Both the position numbers and the translations under genes were made by a program. The notes under the pieces are model-generated. The model worked only from the letters and a program-made list of their open reading frames with translations. It was not told the origin of the DNA and searched no databases. A DNA stretch of 64,000 nt from an uncultured Lachnospiraceae bacterium (GTDB lineage Bacteria > Bacillota > Clostridia > Lachnospirales > Lachnospiraceae), in contig ONCT01000010.1 of NCBI GenBank assembly GCA_900316395.1, positions 1 through 64,000 of the forward strand, in the 5' to 3' direction. Of this stretch, positions 51,683 through 61,383 are shown in pieces; within the stretch, counting starts at the first letter, position 1, and each line of letters opens with the position of its first letter.

Positions 51683-52663
51683 TTAATAATTCTTAAGAAT
51701 GTCCTTCACGAAGCTGACATATTCGCTTTTAATGTCTTTAGGGCCTTCGATGTAAGCCTTGTTGCCAAGTCCGGATAGCCAGCCGAAGAACTGAGGGCTA
51801 ACCTCTAATTCTATTCTTAACTTAGCTTTATCACCCTTCTGGGTAATATCTATGTCATATCCGAATCTGTCTATGAAAATGCCTACAATAGAGCTGTCAC
51901 AGACGATATTAACAGTTCTTGTCTCACCCTGGTACATGCCAAATGAATTACGGGCGATTGCAGCAATCTTCTTACGATCTATATCTGCAATTCCCTCTCT
52001 TGCCTCATCAATTTCTACTACTGAATCCATCTTGTCGACTCTGTAATATCTGATGCTATCCCGCTTCTCAGAATAAGCTACAAGATAGTAATTCTCATCG
52101 AACCACATAAGGCATGCAGGACTTACAACAATAGACTCGCCGTCATATCTGTATTCCTTCTCCTTCTTGGCATTCCATTTGAAATACTTAAAGGACATCT
52201 TGTGATTCTCATCAATACATCTATAAATTGTATCAATGGCGTAGAATGTCTTCTCGCCACGACCTTGATTTCTGTTAGGAACTACAACCTGTCTTGAAAG
52301 CTCCTGTGCATCATACACATTTCCAAGACCAGCAATCCTGTCCACAAGACTCTTAGCCTTCTTCTCGCTTATAAAACGCGATGAAGAAATGGCATCTACA
52401 AGCATCTTGAGCTCAGCTAACTCAAAGCTCTTATCAGCAATATAATAACCGCCCTTGTAATCCTCTGACTTCTCAATGTCTAGTCCATACTCAAGCAAAG
52501 TAGAGATATCAGCATAAATACTCTTTCTCTCAGCCTCAATTCCTAATTCCTGCAATCTGCCAATAATATCATTAGCATTAAGCGGATGCTCCTCGTCTGT
52601 CTCATTAAGAAGAATATTCATAACATATAGAAGCTTCAGCTTCTGACCTGTCTTGTTAGCCAT
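51683..52663 (-). CDS. WYL-domain transcriptional regulator
   Basis: The 326-residue protein has an N-terminal winged helix (LKLLYVMNILLNETDEEHPL, ELGIEAERKSIYADISTLLE). A WYL domain follows (MSFKYFKWNAKKEKEYR, SPACLMWFDENYYLVAYSEK, IRYYRVDKM) with a C-terminal WCX extension. WYL proteins sense ligands, often nucleic-acid or nucleotide signals. The target is unknown. It stands alone, ahead of a convergent gene. Confidence 0.9.
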   Translation of the reverse strand: MANKTGQKLKLLYVMNILLNETDEEHPLNANDIIGRLQELGIEAERKSIYADISTLLEYGLDIEKSEDYKGGYYIADKSFELAELKMLVDAISSSRFISEKKAKSLVDRIAGLGNVYDAQELSRQVVVPNRNQGRGEKTFYAIDTIYRCIDENHKMSFKYFKWNAKKEKEYRYDGESIVVSPACLMWFDENYYLVAYSEKRDSIRYYRVDKMDSVVEIDEAREGIADIDRKKIAAIARNSFGMYQGETRTVNIVCDSSIVGIFIDRFGYDIDITQKGDKAKLRIELEVSPQFFGWLSGLGNKAYIEGPKDIKSEYVSFVKDILKNY

Positions 52664-52707
52664 TTTCTCTCCCCCTTATCATTATATTATTATCTAAAAT
52701 GTAATTC

Positions 52708-53562
52708 TTACTTGCTATCGTCAATAAACAATACGCCAAGGGTACCATAGCCACAGTGACTGGCTACTGTTCCGCCTGCGTAGGTTATGCATATTTCGTC
52801 GAATTTATTAAGGCTTTCGAGATACTCCCTAACGGAATCCTCTATCTCCTTGGCAACCCCTGTAAATGTAATAAATACTCTTGTAGGGTCAGCCTTCATC
52901 ATAGCTTCCTCCATGTCCTTAACATAATTAAGGACTACAACAGAATACTTGCCACGATACTTCTTGCTTACCTGCATTGCACCATCCACAACTTCAATTC
53001 GTGGATGTAGCTTAAGGGCAGTACCCGCAAATCTTGCAGCGCCCGAACATCTTCCACCTCTGTGAAGATATGTAAGAGTATCTACTACGAAGCTCGCTCT
53101 TACTTTAGGAATAAGCTCGTCTAGCTTAGCAACAATATCGCTTCTTGACATGCCTTCATTAGCCATCTCTGCAGCTTTACATACCAACAGGCCAATTCCT
53201 GTTGAGAGATTCTTAGAATCAACAACAGTTACCTTATCCTCTGCCTCTAATTCTTCTGCGGCAATTCTCATTACATTTCCAGATGTAGACATGGAAAATG
53301 ATATGGAAAATGCTATAATCTCATCCCCAGCTTCAATTATTGGCTTGAACAAATCAACTGCGTCCTCCATTGATGGTGCAGATGTCTTAGGAGTTGTCTT
53401 ATTCTCATCTGACCATGCAAACAACTCATCTAATGTTATATCTACTCCATCCTTGTATTCCTTGTCACCAAGAATTACATGAAGGGGAAGTATTGATATA
53501 TTGAATCTCTTCACAAGCTCAGGTGATAAATCACATGTACTATCAGCCACTATTCTAACCAT
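52708..53562 (-). CDS. DegV-family fatty-acid-binding protein
   Basis: The 284-residue protein has the DegV signature VRIVADSTCDLSPEL (2-16), LPLHVILGDKEYKDGVDI, KTSAPSMEDAVDLF and VDTLTYLHRGGRCSGAARFAG. DegV/FakB proteins carry an acyl chain for the fatty-acid kinase FakA. No fakA gene is in the window. It lies 9 bases downstream of the sce7726-family gene. Confidence 0.93.
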   Translation of the reverse strand: MVRIVADSTCDLSPELVKRFNISILPLHVILGDKEYKDGVDITLDELFAWSDENKTTPKTSAPSMEDAVDLFKPIIEAGDEIIAFSISFSMSTSGNVMRIAAEELEAEDKVTVVDSKNLSTGIGLLVCKAAEMANEGMSRSDIVAKLDELIPKVRASFVVDTLTYLHRGGRCSGAARFAGTALKLHPRIEVVDGAMQVSKKYRGKYSVVVLNYVKDMEEAMMKADPTRVFITFTGVAKEIEDSVREYLESLNKFDEICITYAGGTVASHCGYGTLGVLFIDDSK

Positions 53563-53571
53563 ATTCTACTC

Positions 53572-54201
53572 CTATCTCTTTTTTCTCTTGTATTTTCTCT
53601 TACGGCGAGCATACTGTCCATTGCTGAGTCTGTATTCGTTAATCTTCTCAGCGATTGTGTCATAGTCTCTCTCGAATAGTTCATCGCAGAATTGCTTCTT
53701 AAGAACATCGTGAGGAACAGTGTCGATTATCTTCTCCCCTACGAATTTCTTCGACTTATTCTTATATGCAGGCATATTATTAAGCTCTTGTATATGGGCT
53801 AGTTCCAATCTCCATAGAATCTCAATCTTATGAACCCAGTCTACCTTAGGATTAGCTGATGGCTCCCGAAGTATATAGAAATCCAGGCCATCCTCTTCCT
53901 CTTCAACAGTAATTATGCCCCAATAAGCAGGTACATGCTCACTTATATGATTACCATGACTACTACCGACTACAACATAGTTATAGTCGTAATAGTCATC
54001 ATAATATTTTACCTGTCTTGACAGCCTGGCATAAGTATCGGCATCACTCTTAATCTCAATACCATATACATCTGTCTCTGTAATCATTACAGCATCTGCC
54101 CGGGCTCTGCCAATTTGCTTTTCTTCTAAGATGCGTGTCTTGCCGTATTTCTCTTCTAACAACTCGAAGAGGGGCTCTCTTATATCCTTATCGTATAGCA
54201 T
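53572..54201 (-). CDS. sce7726-family (MmcB-like, PD-(D/E)XK) protein
   Basis: The 209-residue protein has a nuclease-like core: RARADAVMI (27-35), VYGIEIKSDADTYARL (about 44-59, with the ExK pair) and DYNYVVVGSSHGNH. This fits the sce7726/MmcB group of PD-(D/E)XK proteins linked to DNA repair or element biology. The C-terminus is very basic (ARRKRKYKRKKR), which suggests nucleic-acid binding. It is adjacent to DUF975 and degV genes in the same direction. Activity is unproven. Confidence 0.78.
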   Translation of the reverse strand: MLYDKDIREPLFELLEEKYGKTRILEEKQIGRARADAVMITETDVYGIEIKSDADTYARLSRQVKYYDDYYDYNYVVVGSSHGNHISEHVPAYWGIITVEEEEDGLDFYILREPSANPKVDWVHKIEILWRLELAHIQELNNMPAYKNKSKKFVGEKIIDTVPHDVLKKQFCDELFERDYDTIAEKINEYRLSNGQYARRKRKYKRKKR

Positions 54202-54202
54202 C

Positions 54203-55441
54203 TTATGACTCTACGTTATCTGGTGCCTGCTCTTCTGCTGGTGCCTCAGGTGCTGGTGCTTCAGCTTCTGCTGGCGCTTCAGCTTCTGCTGGCGCTTCAG
54301 TTTCTACTGGTGCCTGCTCAGGTGCTGGTGCCTCCTGTGTCTGTACTGGCTGACCTTGCATTGGAGCCTGCTGTTCTGGCATAGGCTGTCCCTGCATTGG
54401 CGCCTGTCCAGGCTGTTGCATCTGCTGACCTGGCATTGGCTGTCCTTGCATTGGCTGTGGATTAGGTGCATATTTGCTTGATACGAATCCTGTGCTTCCA
54501 CCCATCTTAATTGCTCGATACAAGTTAGCATCAGCAGCATAGTAATATGGGTTGACATAGAATAATCCAAGTACTCCACAAGTTAACGCATTAAGTATGA
54601 ACCATCCTAAGAATGATAAATCATATACGAATGCATCCCATTTATTACCCATCATCATCTCTTTACTCTTAGCAAAAGCTTCCTGAGTTGTCATATCAGG
54701 GCTCTCTGCAATTAAGAATGGCATCATACGATACTCGTATGCCTTAATAATTCCTGGTATTACAAAAAGCAGCGACCATAGGAATGTATATAAATCCTTG
54801 AAGAATAAAGTCTTAACATTACTCATATATGCAATTTTGAAACCATTACCCAAATTCTTGAGATCAGCTGGTCTGTCATACGCTTTTAAGAAGAACGACT
54901 TACCACCAAGAATAATAGGATTAATTGCAAATGCCTTAATTACAAATCCGATTACAAGAGAAATAAGTGAAATAATTATACTAAATATTATTACACCCGC
55001 TACTAATCCTCCGACAACAGCTGCATCCGAACCAGAACTAAAGAACTTAGCAAAAGGATTGCTATTTGTTGAACCGTTATCATCATATGTTCCTCGACCA
55101 TATGCATAATATTTGCCATCCTCATAACTACCATTATTAACGTATTTGTTAATATCTTCTTCCATATATTTATCAAGATATTTGTCAATGTCTTCGTCAC
55201 TTATATCAATATCATGACCTTTAGAATCATGGTAGCTATACTCGTAGTGTTCTACTCTCTGATTGTTTTTATTCTTGTTATTATTATTTCCTCCGAGGAA
55301 GCCACTGAATCCTCCAAATGCTCCTCCGATTCCTCCTGATAAAAGGATCAAAATCAGTCCAACAAGAACCATTTTCCAATAATTATCTTTAAATGTGAAT
55401 AATTTTTGAGCTTCTTCTTTAAGGATCTTTCTATTCCACAT
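54203..55441 (-). CDS. DUF975 membrane protein with Pro/Gln/Ala-rich tail
   Basis: About 412 residues are encoded from ATG 55441 (AGAGGTG upstream). An N-terminal helix and glycine-rich segment are followed by a DUF975 domain: LGNGFKIAYMSNVKTLFFKD, VIPGIIKAYEYRMMPFLIAE, LTCGVLGLFYVNPYYY. A long low-complexity tail rich in QGQPMPGQQ and APAEAEAPAEAE repeats closes it. DUF975 function is unknown. The tail repeats are likely to vary in length between strains. It is a paralogue of the DUF975 half of the gene at 37197. Confidence 0.82.
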   Translation of the reverse strand: MWNRKILKEEAQKLFTFKDNYWKMVLVGLILILLSGGIGGAFGGFSGFLGGNNNNKNKNNQRVEHYEYSYHDSKGHDIDISDEDIDKYLDKYMEEDINKYVNNGSYEDGKYYAYGRGTYDDNGSTNSNPFAKFFSSGSDAAVVGGLVAGVIIFSIIISLISLVIGFVIKAFAINPIILGGKSFFLKAYDRPADLKNLGNGFKIAYMSNVKTLFFKDLYTFLWSLLFVIPGIIKAYEYRMMPFLIAESPDMTTQEAFAKSKEMMMGNKWDAFVYDLSFLGWFILNALTCGVLGLFYVNPYYYAADANLYRAIKMGGSTGFVSSKYAPNPQPMQGQPMPGQQMQQPGQAPMQGQPMPEQQAPMQGQPVQTQEAPAPEQAPVETEAPAEAEAPAEAEAPAPEAPAEEQAPDNVES

Positions 55442-55489
55442 TATAATCACCTCTTTATAATTATTATTCTACCATTTGCTGAGCTCTTT

Positions 55490-56728
55490 CTATTGAGCTG
55501 CAACCTCTTCCTTAGAGGAATTATCCTCCCCTCCAGAGTCAGCTCCACCTGCACCCTTCTTGTCCTTAAATACAATCTTAAGAAGCAGTGGGGTAATAAC
55601 CGTCGTAACAATTACCATCACAACAATAGGCGCAAACAAATCATCTGCTATTAATCCTACCTGTTGTCCTTTGGCTGCAACAATAAGGGCAACCTCACCA
55701 CGACTTATCATGCCCACACCAATCTGCATGGACTCCTTCCAGCTGAACTTGCACAATTTCGAGCCAAGTCCACATCCTCCAAGCTTGGATATAATGGCAA
55801 CAAGGGTAAGCACAATTGTAAATATCCACATTGAACCACCCATTCCACTAAAGGTTGCTTTGATACCGATACTTGCGAAGAATATCAGGCTGAAGAAATG
55901 GTTATTAATTGTCTCAACTCTAACATCAAGATAATGACTTATCTTAGAGTTACATAGCATTAATCCTGCGAAATACGCACCTGTAATATCAGCGATTCCG
56001 AATAGCTCTTCTGAACCAAATGCTAATAGGAAGCAAAATGCCATTCCGAAAATTGACGCTCTTCTCTTACCATCTCTCGTAGCAAGAAACGGCTCTGAGA
56101 ATTTGACTACGAAGAATAGCACAACTAGTACAACAGCGTATATTCCAATCTTAATGAATACACCACCAATATCTACATTAGGGTCTGTCATACTTGATAC
56201 GATTGTAAGTACAATAATACCTAAGATATCATCAATAACAGCCGCTCCAAGAATGGTGGTACCCACGGCTCCTTTTAACTTGCCCATCTCTCGCAGGGTC
56301 TGCACCGTAATACTAACTGACGTGGCTGTTAATACAACACCTACAAATAAACATTTAAGAAGCTCGTGATGGTCTGCAATATTCTCATGGAAGAATAATG
56401 CATAGGCACCTGCTCCTAATCCAAGTGGTAATATAACGCCAAGTACTGCAACAACGAAGGATGCAACAGCATTCTTCTTCATCTCAGTAAGGTCAGTCTC
56501 AAGACCTGCACCATACATAAGAAGAACAACACCTACCTCTGCGGCATACTCTAGGAATATTCCACTATCTCCTTCAAAATTAACTAAGCCTAACAAGGAA
56601 GGACCTATAATAATTCCTGCAACCAATGCTCCTACAACTTCTGGCAAATGTATCTTCTTACATAGAATTCCCAGTAGCTTGGTGGCTAAGAATATTAACG
56701 CAATCCCTAATAAAAATGTGTAATCCAT
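55490..56728 (-). CDS. Cation:proton antiporter (CPA2/KefB-like)
   Basis: The 412-residue protein has about 12-13 helices. It has the CPA2 motifs LPEVVGALVAGIIIGPSLLG (28-47), GAGLETDLTEMKKNA, AAVIDDILGIIVLTIVSS with the paired Asp, and GVGMISRGEVALIVAAKGQQ. No TrkA-N domain follows, so it is the membrane part only. Na+/H+ or K+/H+ exchange is expected. It is transcribed alone between murI and the DUF975 gene. Confidence 0.9.
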   Translation of the reverse strand: MDYTFLLGIALIFLATKLLGILCKKIHLPEVVGALVAGIIIGPSLLGLVNFEGDSGIFLEYAAEVGVVLLMYGAGLETDLTEMKKNAVASFVVAVLGVILPLGLGAGAYALFFHENIADHHELLKCLFVGVVLTATSVSITVQTLREMGKLKGAVGTTILGAAVIDDILGIIVLTIVSSMTDPNVDIGGVFIKIGIYAVVLVVLFFVVKFSEPFLATRDGKRRASIFGMAFCFLLAFGSEELFGIADITGAYFAGLMLCNSKISHYLDVRVETINNHFFSLIFFASIGIKATFSGMGGSMWIFTIVLTLVAIISKLGGCGLGSKLCKFSWKESMQIGVGMISRGEVALIVAAKGQQVGLIADDLFAPIVVMVIVTTVITPLLLKIVFKDKKGAGGADSGGEDNSSKEEVAAQ

Positions 56729-56825
56729 AATGATACCCTCTTTCTGTCAAAACATCTCATTTAACTAATAATATATAACAAATGTTTTTATTTTTCAACA
56801 CATTATAAACTATATATGTGTGTCA

Positions 56826-57659
56826 TTATTGGTACATATTTAACAATCTATTACAAAGCTCAATTTTGCTCTTATCTTCGCTACTATTCTCGAAAATAAC
56901 CTCGCCCCTGGTAGTCTTATCTGTAAGTAATCCTGCCACGTCAATTCGTCTTCTCATCTCCCTGGCAGTACCTTCACCGCCGTCGAAGACTCTGACTCCT
57001 GGGCCTAAGACCTGGCTTATCTTATCCTTAACAAAAGGATAATGGGTACAGCCTAATACGACTGCATCGATTACCCCTCCTCTGTATGGAGCTAGTAGCT
57101 CTTCTAAGAAATTGCTCACCTCAGAAGTATCGTACTTTCCTTCTTCAACATATTCCATAAGACCTGGGCAAGGCAAGCCATAAATTGTGGCCTTATCTTC
57201 GTATTTGGCAAGAAGGTTCTTGAACTTCTCTTCCTTAATTGTCATAGGAGTCGCAAGCACAAGAACCCTTGGATCTCTCTTATATAGGGATGCAGGCTTA
57301 AGAGCCGGCTCAATTCCTACGAGAGGAAGCTCAGGATACATCTCTCTAAGGACTCTAACCGCTGCTGATGTAGCCGAATTACAGGCAATCACACAGCCCT
57401 TAATTGGTATCTCAAGGAATCTCTTGACCTGTGCAATTGTCAACTCACGAACAACCTCTGTTGGTTTCGTTCCATAGGGCGCATTCTTAGAGTCTCCATA
57501 ATAGATAAAATCCTCATTAGGCATTATCTTAACGCACTCTCTAAGTACACTAATCCCGCCAACTCCCGAATCGAATACTCCTATGGGTTGGCGCCTTAAC
57601 TCCACTCCCTCATTATCTATTCTATTTTGTTTTTGAATCTTGTAATTAGTATTACCCAT
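56826..57659 (-). CDS. murI: Glutamate racemase
   Basis: The 277-residue enzyme makes D-glutamate for peptidoglycan. It has IGVFDSGVGGISVLREC (27-43), YYGDSKNAPYGTKP, the first catalytic Cys in VIACNSATSAAV and the second in VVLGCTHYPFVKD. An extra N-terminal stretch of about 25 residues (MGNTNYKIQKQNR) precedes the conserved start; no better start with a ribosome binding site is seen nearby. A family-1 hairpin lies just upstream. Confidence 0.93.
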   Translation of the reverse strand: MGNTNYKIQKQNRIDNEGVELRRQPIGVFDSGVGGISVLRECVKIMPNEDFIYYGDSKNAPYGTKPTEVVRELTIAQVKRFLEIPIKGCVIACNSATSAAVRVLREMYPELPLVGIEPALKPASLYKRDPRVLVLATPMTIKEEKFKNLLAKYEDKATIYGLPCPGLMEYVEEGKYDTSEVSNFLEELLAPYRGGVIDAVVLGCTHYPFVKDKISQVLGPGVRVFDGGEGTAREMRRRIDVAGLLTDKTTRGEVIFENSSEDKSKIELCNRLLNMYQ

Positions 57660-57685
57660 ATCTTTCCTTTTTTATACTAGCGCAA

Positions 57686-57752
57686 GGAATTGTTATAAAA
57701 TATCCGCTAAACGATTTCCTTTATGAGTGTGCGGATATTTTATAGCAATTCC
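57686..57752. repeat. Family-1 hairpin, copy D (conserved loop, private stem)
   Basis: GGAATTGTTATAAAATATCC pairs with GGATATTTTATAGCAATTCC. The loop is GATTTCCTTTATGA (57713-57726), closed by AAC/GTG. The only left/right stem difference in the long arm (T against C) keeps a G-U or G-C pair in RNA, which is a sign of selection on structure. It lies between rplQ and murI, after the rplQ terminator. Confidence 0.75.
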
Positions 57753-57766
57753 CCTCTATTATACTA

Positions 57767-57797
57767 CAAAAAAGCAAGACCATAAGGTCTTGCTTTT
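57767..57797 (-). terminator. Intrinsic terminator of the ribosomal protein operon
   Basis: GCAAGACC-ATAA-GGTCTTGC forms a strong stem, followed on the minus strand by six T residues. It lies 6 bases downstream of the rplQ stop and ends the operon that begins upstream of secY. Confidence 0.9.
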
Positions 57798-57802
57798 AAA
57801 TA

Positions 57803-58324
57803 CTATACAAGTTCAAGAACTACTTCTAAAGCACCATCACCCTTACGTTGGCCAATTTTGATAATTCTTGTATATCCGCCTTTACGATCAACATACTTAG
57901 GAGCGATGTCGTCGAATAACTTGTTAGGCATATCTACTTTCTTCATCTTCTTGTTGCTATCCTCTTCCTGTACAGGATAGAGAACCTTAAGCATCTGTCT
58001 ACGTGCATGTAGTCTTGAAGGCTGGTCCTTCTTGATAGTCTTCTCAACAGTATCATATACTGTTACTTTCTTACCATCAACAACTTCCTTAACTCTTCTG
58101 CCTGTCTTATCCTTACGAGCAACCTTTGCTTGAACAGTTACTTCGTCAAAGTTATCCTTTTCCTTAACAGCAAGAGCGATAAGTCCTTCTGCAATCTTAG
58201 CAACTTCCTTAGCCTTAGCTTCTGTAGTAACAATCTTACCATGATGTAGTAGCTGTGTTACCTGTCCACGAAGTAAAGCCTTTCTCTGTGATGATGTTCT
58301 ACTTAGTTTTCTGTACTTTGCCAT
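57803..58324 (-). CDS. rplQ: 50S ribosomal protein L17
   Basis: The 173-residue protein begins with the L17 signature [20 protein letters not shown] and [20 protein letters not shown], and ends [20 protein letters not shown]. Typical L17 is about 115-130 residues. The extra roughly 50 residues are a central insertion (about 80-145) rich in Lys and Val, a pattern I associate with Lachnospiraceae. It is the last gene of the operon. Confidence 0.96.
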   Translation of the reverse strand: MAKYRKLSRTSSQRKALLRGQVTQLLHHGKIVTTEAKAKEVAKIAEGLIALAVKEKDNFDEVTVQAKVARKDKTGRRVKEVVDGKKVTVYDTVEKTIKKDQPSRLHARRQMLKVLYPVQEEDSNKKMKKVDMPNKLFDDIAPKYVDRKGGYTRIIKIGQRKGDGALEVVLELV

Positions 58325-58486
58325 TGTTTTTCCTCCTTATTGTGGCATTACAATTAGATGCGTCATGCGTCTTACTCTCCTTGCAATATGATTCCTACAA
58401 TTGTGGCTTAGAATGCTACGCCTGTGGTCTTATTAGCATTCCATCATTATTATGCATTAACTTCTTACAAGGTCGCTCGCCCATTA

Positions 58487-58544
58487 TTCGTTCGTACTTC
58501 GTACGAAGGGGCTCGCGGTGCAGTCATTTCTTCGAAATAACTGC
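58487..58544. other. Two hairpins in the rpoA-rplQ spacer
   Basis: TTCGTAC-TTC-GTACGAA (58491-58507) and GCAGTCATTTC-TTC-GAAATAACTGC (58520-58544) are both compact, and the second begins directly after the rpoA stop. The spacer from rpoA to rplQ is 221 bases, long for this operon. A third dyad, AATGCTA/TAGCATT, is near 58411-58440. None is followed by a T-run, so RNA processing or regulation of rplQ is possible. Confidence 0.5.
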
Positions 58545-58545
58545 A

Positions 58546-59499
58546 TTAGTCATTCTCTCTTGCGAGTGAAACTCCTAATTCACGAAGCTTGTCTACGATC
58601 TCATCGAGAGATTTTCTTCCAAGGTTTCTAACCTTAGATAATTCTGAATATGTCTTATTAGTAAGCTCTGCAACAGTATTAATGTTAGCTCTCTTAAGAC
58701 AATTGTATGAACGAACAGTAAGCTCTAAATCGTCAATGCTCTTATCACTTGCAACAGGTGATGGAGCATCTTCCTGAACATTCATAACCTCTGCATTAGC
58801 AGCAACTTCAGATATATCAATGAATAAGTTCAAGTGCTCAGACATAACCTTAGCAGCTAGACTTATTGCATCCTCTGGAGACATTGTTCCATTAGTATAT
58901 ACTTCTATTGTTAGCTTATCGAAATCAGTAACATTTCCTACACGAGTATTCTCAACCTTGATATTAACTCTCTCGATTGGTGTATAGATAGAATCAACAG
59001 CAATTACTCCAAGTGGAGTATCCTCTGATTTATTCTTCTCAGCAGACACGTAACCTCTTCCCTTAGTAACTGTAAGCTCCATATAGAACTTAGCACCAGG
59101 TCCGCAGTTAGCTATTACAAGATCAGGATTGATTACTTCAATATCATTACCGAATTCAATGTCAGAAGCCTTAACTACGCCTTCACCCTGAAAGTCAACG
59201 TAAGCTGTCTTAGGCTCATCGTTATCACTATCATCGCGAAGCTCAAGATTCTTAACATTCATTACTATCTCAGTAACGTCTTCCTTAACACCTTCAATTG
59301 TGCTTAATTCATGAAGTACACCATCAATCTTAATCTGGCTTACTGCTGTACCAGGAAGTGTTGAAAGCATAATCCTTCTAAGAGAATTACCAAGTGTAGT
59401 TCCATAACCTCTCTCGAGTGGTTCTACTACGAACTTTCCATACTTCTTATCTTCTGAAATCTCTGCAATTTCAATGTTAGGTTTGTTAAAATTAAACAT
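58546..59499 (-). CDS. rpoA: RNA polymerase alpha subunit
   Basis: The 317-residue subunit has the N-terminal assembly domain ([40 protein letters not shown]). A linker is followed by an alpha-CTD with the helix-hairpin-helix [20 protein letters not shown] and [18 protein letters not shown]. It nucleates polymerase assembly and contacts UP elements and activators. It is in the standard place between rpsD and rplQ. Confidence 0.97.
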   Translation of the reverse strand: MFNFNKPNIEIAEISEDKKYGKFVVEPLERGYGTTLGNSLRRIMLSTLPGTAVSQIKIDGVLHELSTIEGVKEDVTEIVMNVKNLELRDDSDNDEPKTAYVDFQGEGVVKASDIEFGNDIEVINPDLVIANCGPGAKFYMELTVTKGRGYVSAEKNKSEDTPLGVIAVDSIYTPIERVNIKVENTRVGNVTDFDKLTIEVYTNGTMSPEDAISLAAKVMSEHLNLFIDISEVAANAEVMNVQEDAPSPVASDKSIDDLELTVRSYNCLKRANINTVAELTNKTYSELSKVRNLGRKSLDEIVDKLRELGVSLAREND

Positions 59500-59547
59500 T
59501 TAAAATCCTCCATTTCACCGAATTATATTCAACTACAGGCCTCAGTA

Positions 59548-60141
59548 TTATTTAGAATATAACTCGACGATAAGCATCTCATCTACTGGAACGTCAATCT
59601 GATCTCTTGTAGGCATCTCCTTAACAGTTCCCTGTAAGTTATCGATATCTACATCAAGCCAATCTGGAACGATTCTTCCACCAGTAACTTCTGTAATCTC
59701 CTTAAATCTCTGGAGTGACTTGCTCTTCTCGCGAACTTCAATTACATCTCCAGCCTTAACGAGATATGAAGGAATGTTAACAGGCTTACCATTTACCAAG
59801 AACATCTTGTGTCCAACAACCTGTCTAGCCTCTCTACGAGTTCTAGCAAATCCCATACGGAATACTACACTGTCAAGACGAGACTCAAGTAGAATCATAA
59901 GATTCTCACCAGTCATACCCTTCTTCTTATCAGCCTTCTTATAATAATTTCTGAAAGGCTTCTCCATTACGCCATAGATGAATTTAGCTTTCTGCTTTTC
60001 TCTTAATTGAAGACCATATTCAGACTTTTTACGTCCTGATCTGTTTGATTTTCTTCTTGATTTCTTATCATATCCAAGATATGCTGGCTCTAAATCTAAA
60101 GACCTGCATCTCTTAAGGATAGGTGTCTTATTAACTGCCAT
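59548..60141 (-). CDS. rpsD: 30S ribosomal protein S4
   Basis: The 197-residue protein has the N-terminal RNA-binding part ([20 protein letters not shown]) and the S4 domain [20 protein letters not shown], then [21 protein letters not shown]4 is a primary 16S rRNA binder and in many bacteria represses the alpha operon. It lies between rpsK and rpoA. The N-terminal zinc cysteines found in some S4 proteins are absent. Confidence 0.97.
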   Translation of the reverse strand: MAVNKTPILKRCRSLDLEPAYLGYDKKSRRKSNRSGRKKSEYGLQLREKQKAKFIYGVMEKPFRNYYKKADKKKGMTGENLMILLESRLDSVVFRMGFARTRREARQVVGHKMFLVNGKPVNIPSYLVKAGDVIEVREKSKSLQRFKEITEVTGGRIVPDWLDVDIDNLQGTVKEMPTRDQIDVPVDEMLIVELYSK

Positions 60142-60160
60142 ATTAGATAATCCCTCCTAA

Positions 60161-60553
60161 TTAAACTCTTCTACGCTTTGGTGGACGACATCCGTTATGA
60201 GGAACAGGTGTAACGTCAGTAATTGAAGTAACATCAATACCACATGCATTAAGTGCACGAATTGCTGCTTCTCTTCCTGAACCAGGTCCCTTTACGAATA
60301 CGTCTACTGTCTTTAATCCATGAATGAGCGCTGCGTTAGCTGCTGTCTCAGCCGCCATCTGTGCAGCATATGGAGTAGATTTCTTTGAACCTCTAAATCC
60401 TAGACCACCGGCACTTGCCCATGATAAAGCATTACCCTCTGCATCTGTAAGTGTAACAATTGTATTATTAAAAGATGCCTGGATATGTGCCTGTCCGCGT
60501 TCAACGTTTTTCTTTACACGCTTTTTTGTTGATTTCTTTGCAACTTTAGCCAT
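60161..60553 (-). CDS. rpsK: 30S ribosomal protein S11
   Basis: The 130-residue protein has [20 protein letters not shown] (19-38), [20 protein letters not shown] and the C-terminal [18 protein letters not shown]. It belongs to the platform of the small subunit. The order rpsM-rpsK-rpsD-rpoA-rplQ is conserved. Confidence 0.97.
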   Translation of the reverse strand: MAKVAKKSTKKRVKKNVERGQAHIQASFNNTIVTLTDAEGNALSWASAGGLGFRGSKKSTPYAAQMAAETAANAALIHGLKTVDVFVKGPGSGREAAIRALNACGIDVTSITDVTPVPHNGCRPPKRRRV

Positions 60554-60606
60554 ATCTAAACTAACCTACTTTCTTATTAAATTCCATTCCGGGTTTACCG
60601 AAACTC

Positions 60607-60975
60607 CTACTTCTTCTTACCAGCAACAGTTCTCTTAGGACCTTTACGTGTTCTTGCATTAGTCTTAGTCTTCTGTCCACGTACAGGAAGTCCCTTTCTA
60701 TGACGGATACCACGATAGCATCCAATCTCCTGAAGTCTCTTGATGTTAAGAGCGATTTCTCTTCTGAGATCACCTTCTACAGTCATTGTCTCATCAACAA
60801 CACCGCTGATTCTCTTAACTTCGTCATCTGTCAAATCTTTTACACGCGTATTAGGGTCAACCTTAGCAGCTTCAAGAATCTTGTTAGAGCTAACTCTACC
60901 GATTCCATAGATGTAAGTTAAGCCTATCTCTATACGCTTTTCTCTTGGTAAATCTACACCTGCAATACGAGCCAT
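60607..60975 (-). CDS. rpsM: 30S ribosomal protein S13
   Basis: The 122-residue protein begins [20 protein letters not shown] with the helix-two-turn-helix [14 protein letters not shown]. It ends in the basic tail [15 protein letters not shown] that contacts tRNA in the P site. About 200 bases separate it from rpmJ upstream. That gap shows no gene and no clear terminator. Confidence 0.97.
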   Translation of the reverse strand: MARIAGVDLPREKRIEIGLTYIYGIGRVSSNKILEAAKVDPNTRVKDLTDDEVKRISGVVDETMTVEGDLRREIALNIKRLQEIGCYRGIRHRKGLPVRGQKTKTNARTRKGPKRTVAGKKK

Positions 60976-61176
60976 GTGTGTTTACACCTCCATTTTCTTC
61001 TACTTTAACTACACTACCATTTTCTTCCTAGATCAATTGGAAGAAGTCTTGCGACCTTACAAGACTAACCGTCCCGGTATGAAGACGATCCCGCCGAATA
61101 TATTATGAAATGCAATTAGCAACGAAAGTCACTTATTGCAGTTGCCGCGCATAAATATACAGCATGAGTTTAATAA

Positions 61177-61290
61177 CTAGCCTTGTCTTTGTTTGTGTTT
61201 AGGGTTTTCGCAGATAATCATTACTCTACCCTTTCTCTTGATAACCTTGCACTTTTCGCACATAGGCTTCACTGATGATCTTACCTTCAT
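61177..61290 (-). CDS. rpmJ: 50S ribosomal protein L36
   Basis: The 37-residue protein reads [20 protein letters not shown] and then [17 protein letters not shown]. The zinc ligands are Cys11, Cys14, Cys27 and His32, so this is the zinc-binding form. GGAGG precedes the ATG. It lies between infA and rpsM in the usual order, but an intrinsic terminator lies between it and infA. Confidence 0.95.
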   Translation of the reverse strand: MKVRSSVKPMCEKCKVIKRKGRVMIICENPKHKQRQG

Positions 61291-61383
61291 GGGGTTTCCT
61301 CCCTTCTCATCATACTACTTTGTTTCCACAAACTTGCTATAAATGGGCGCACTTTTGCCCATAGACGCATTTAATAGTATAAC

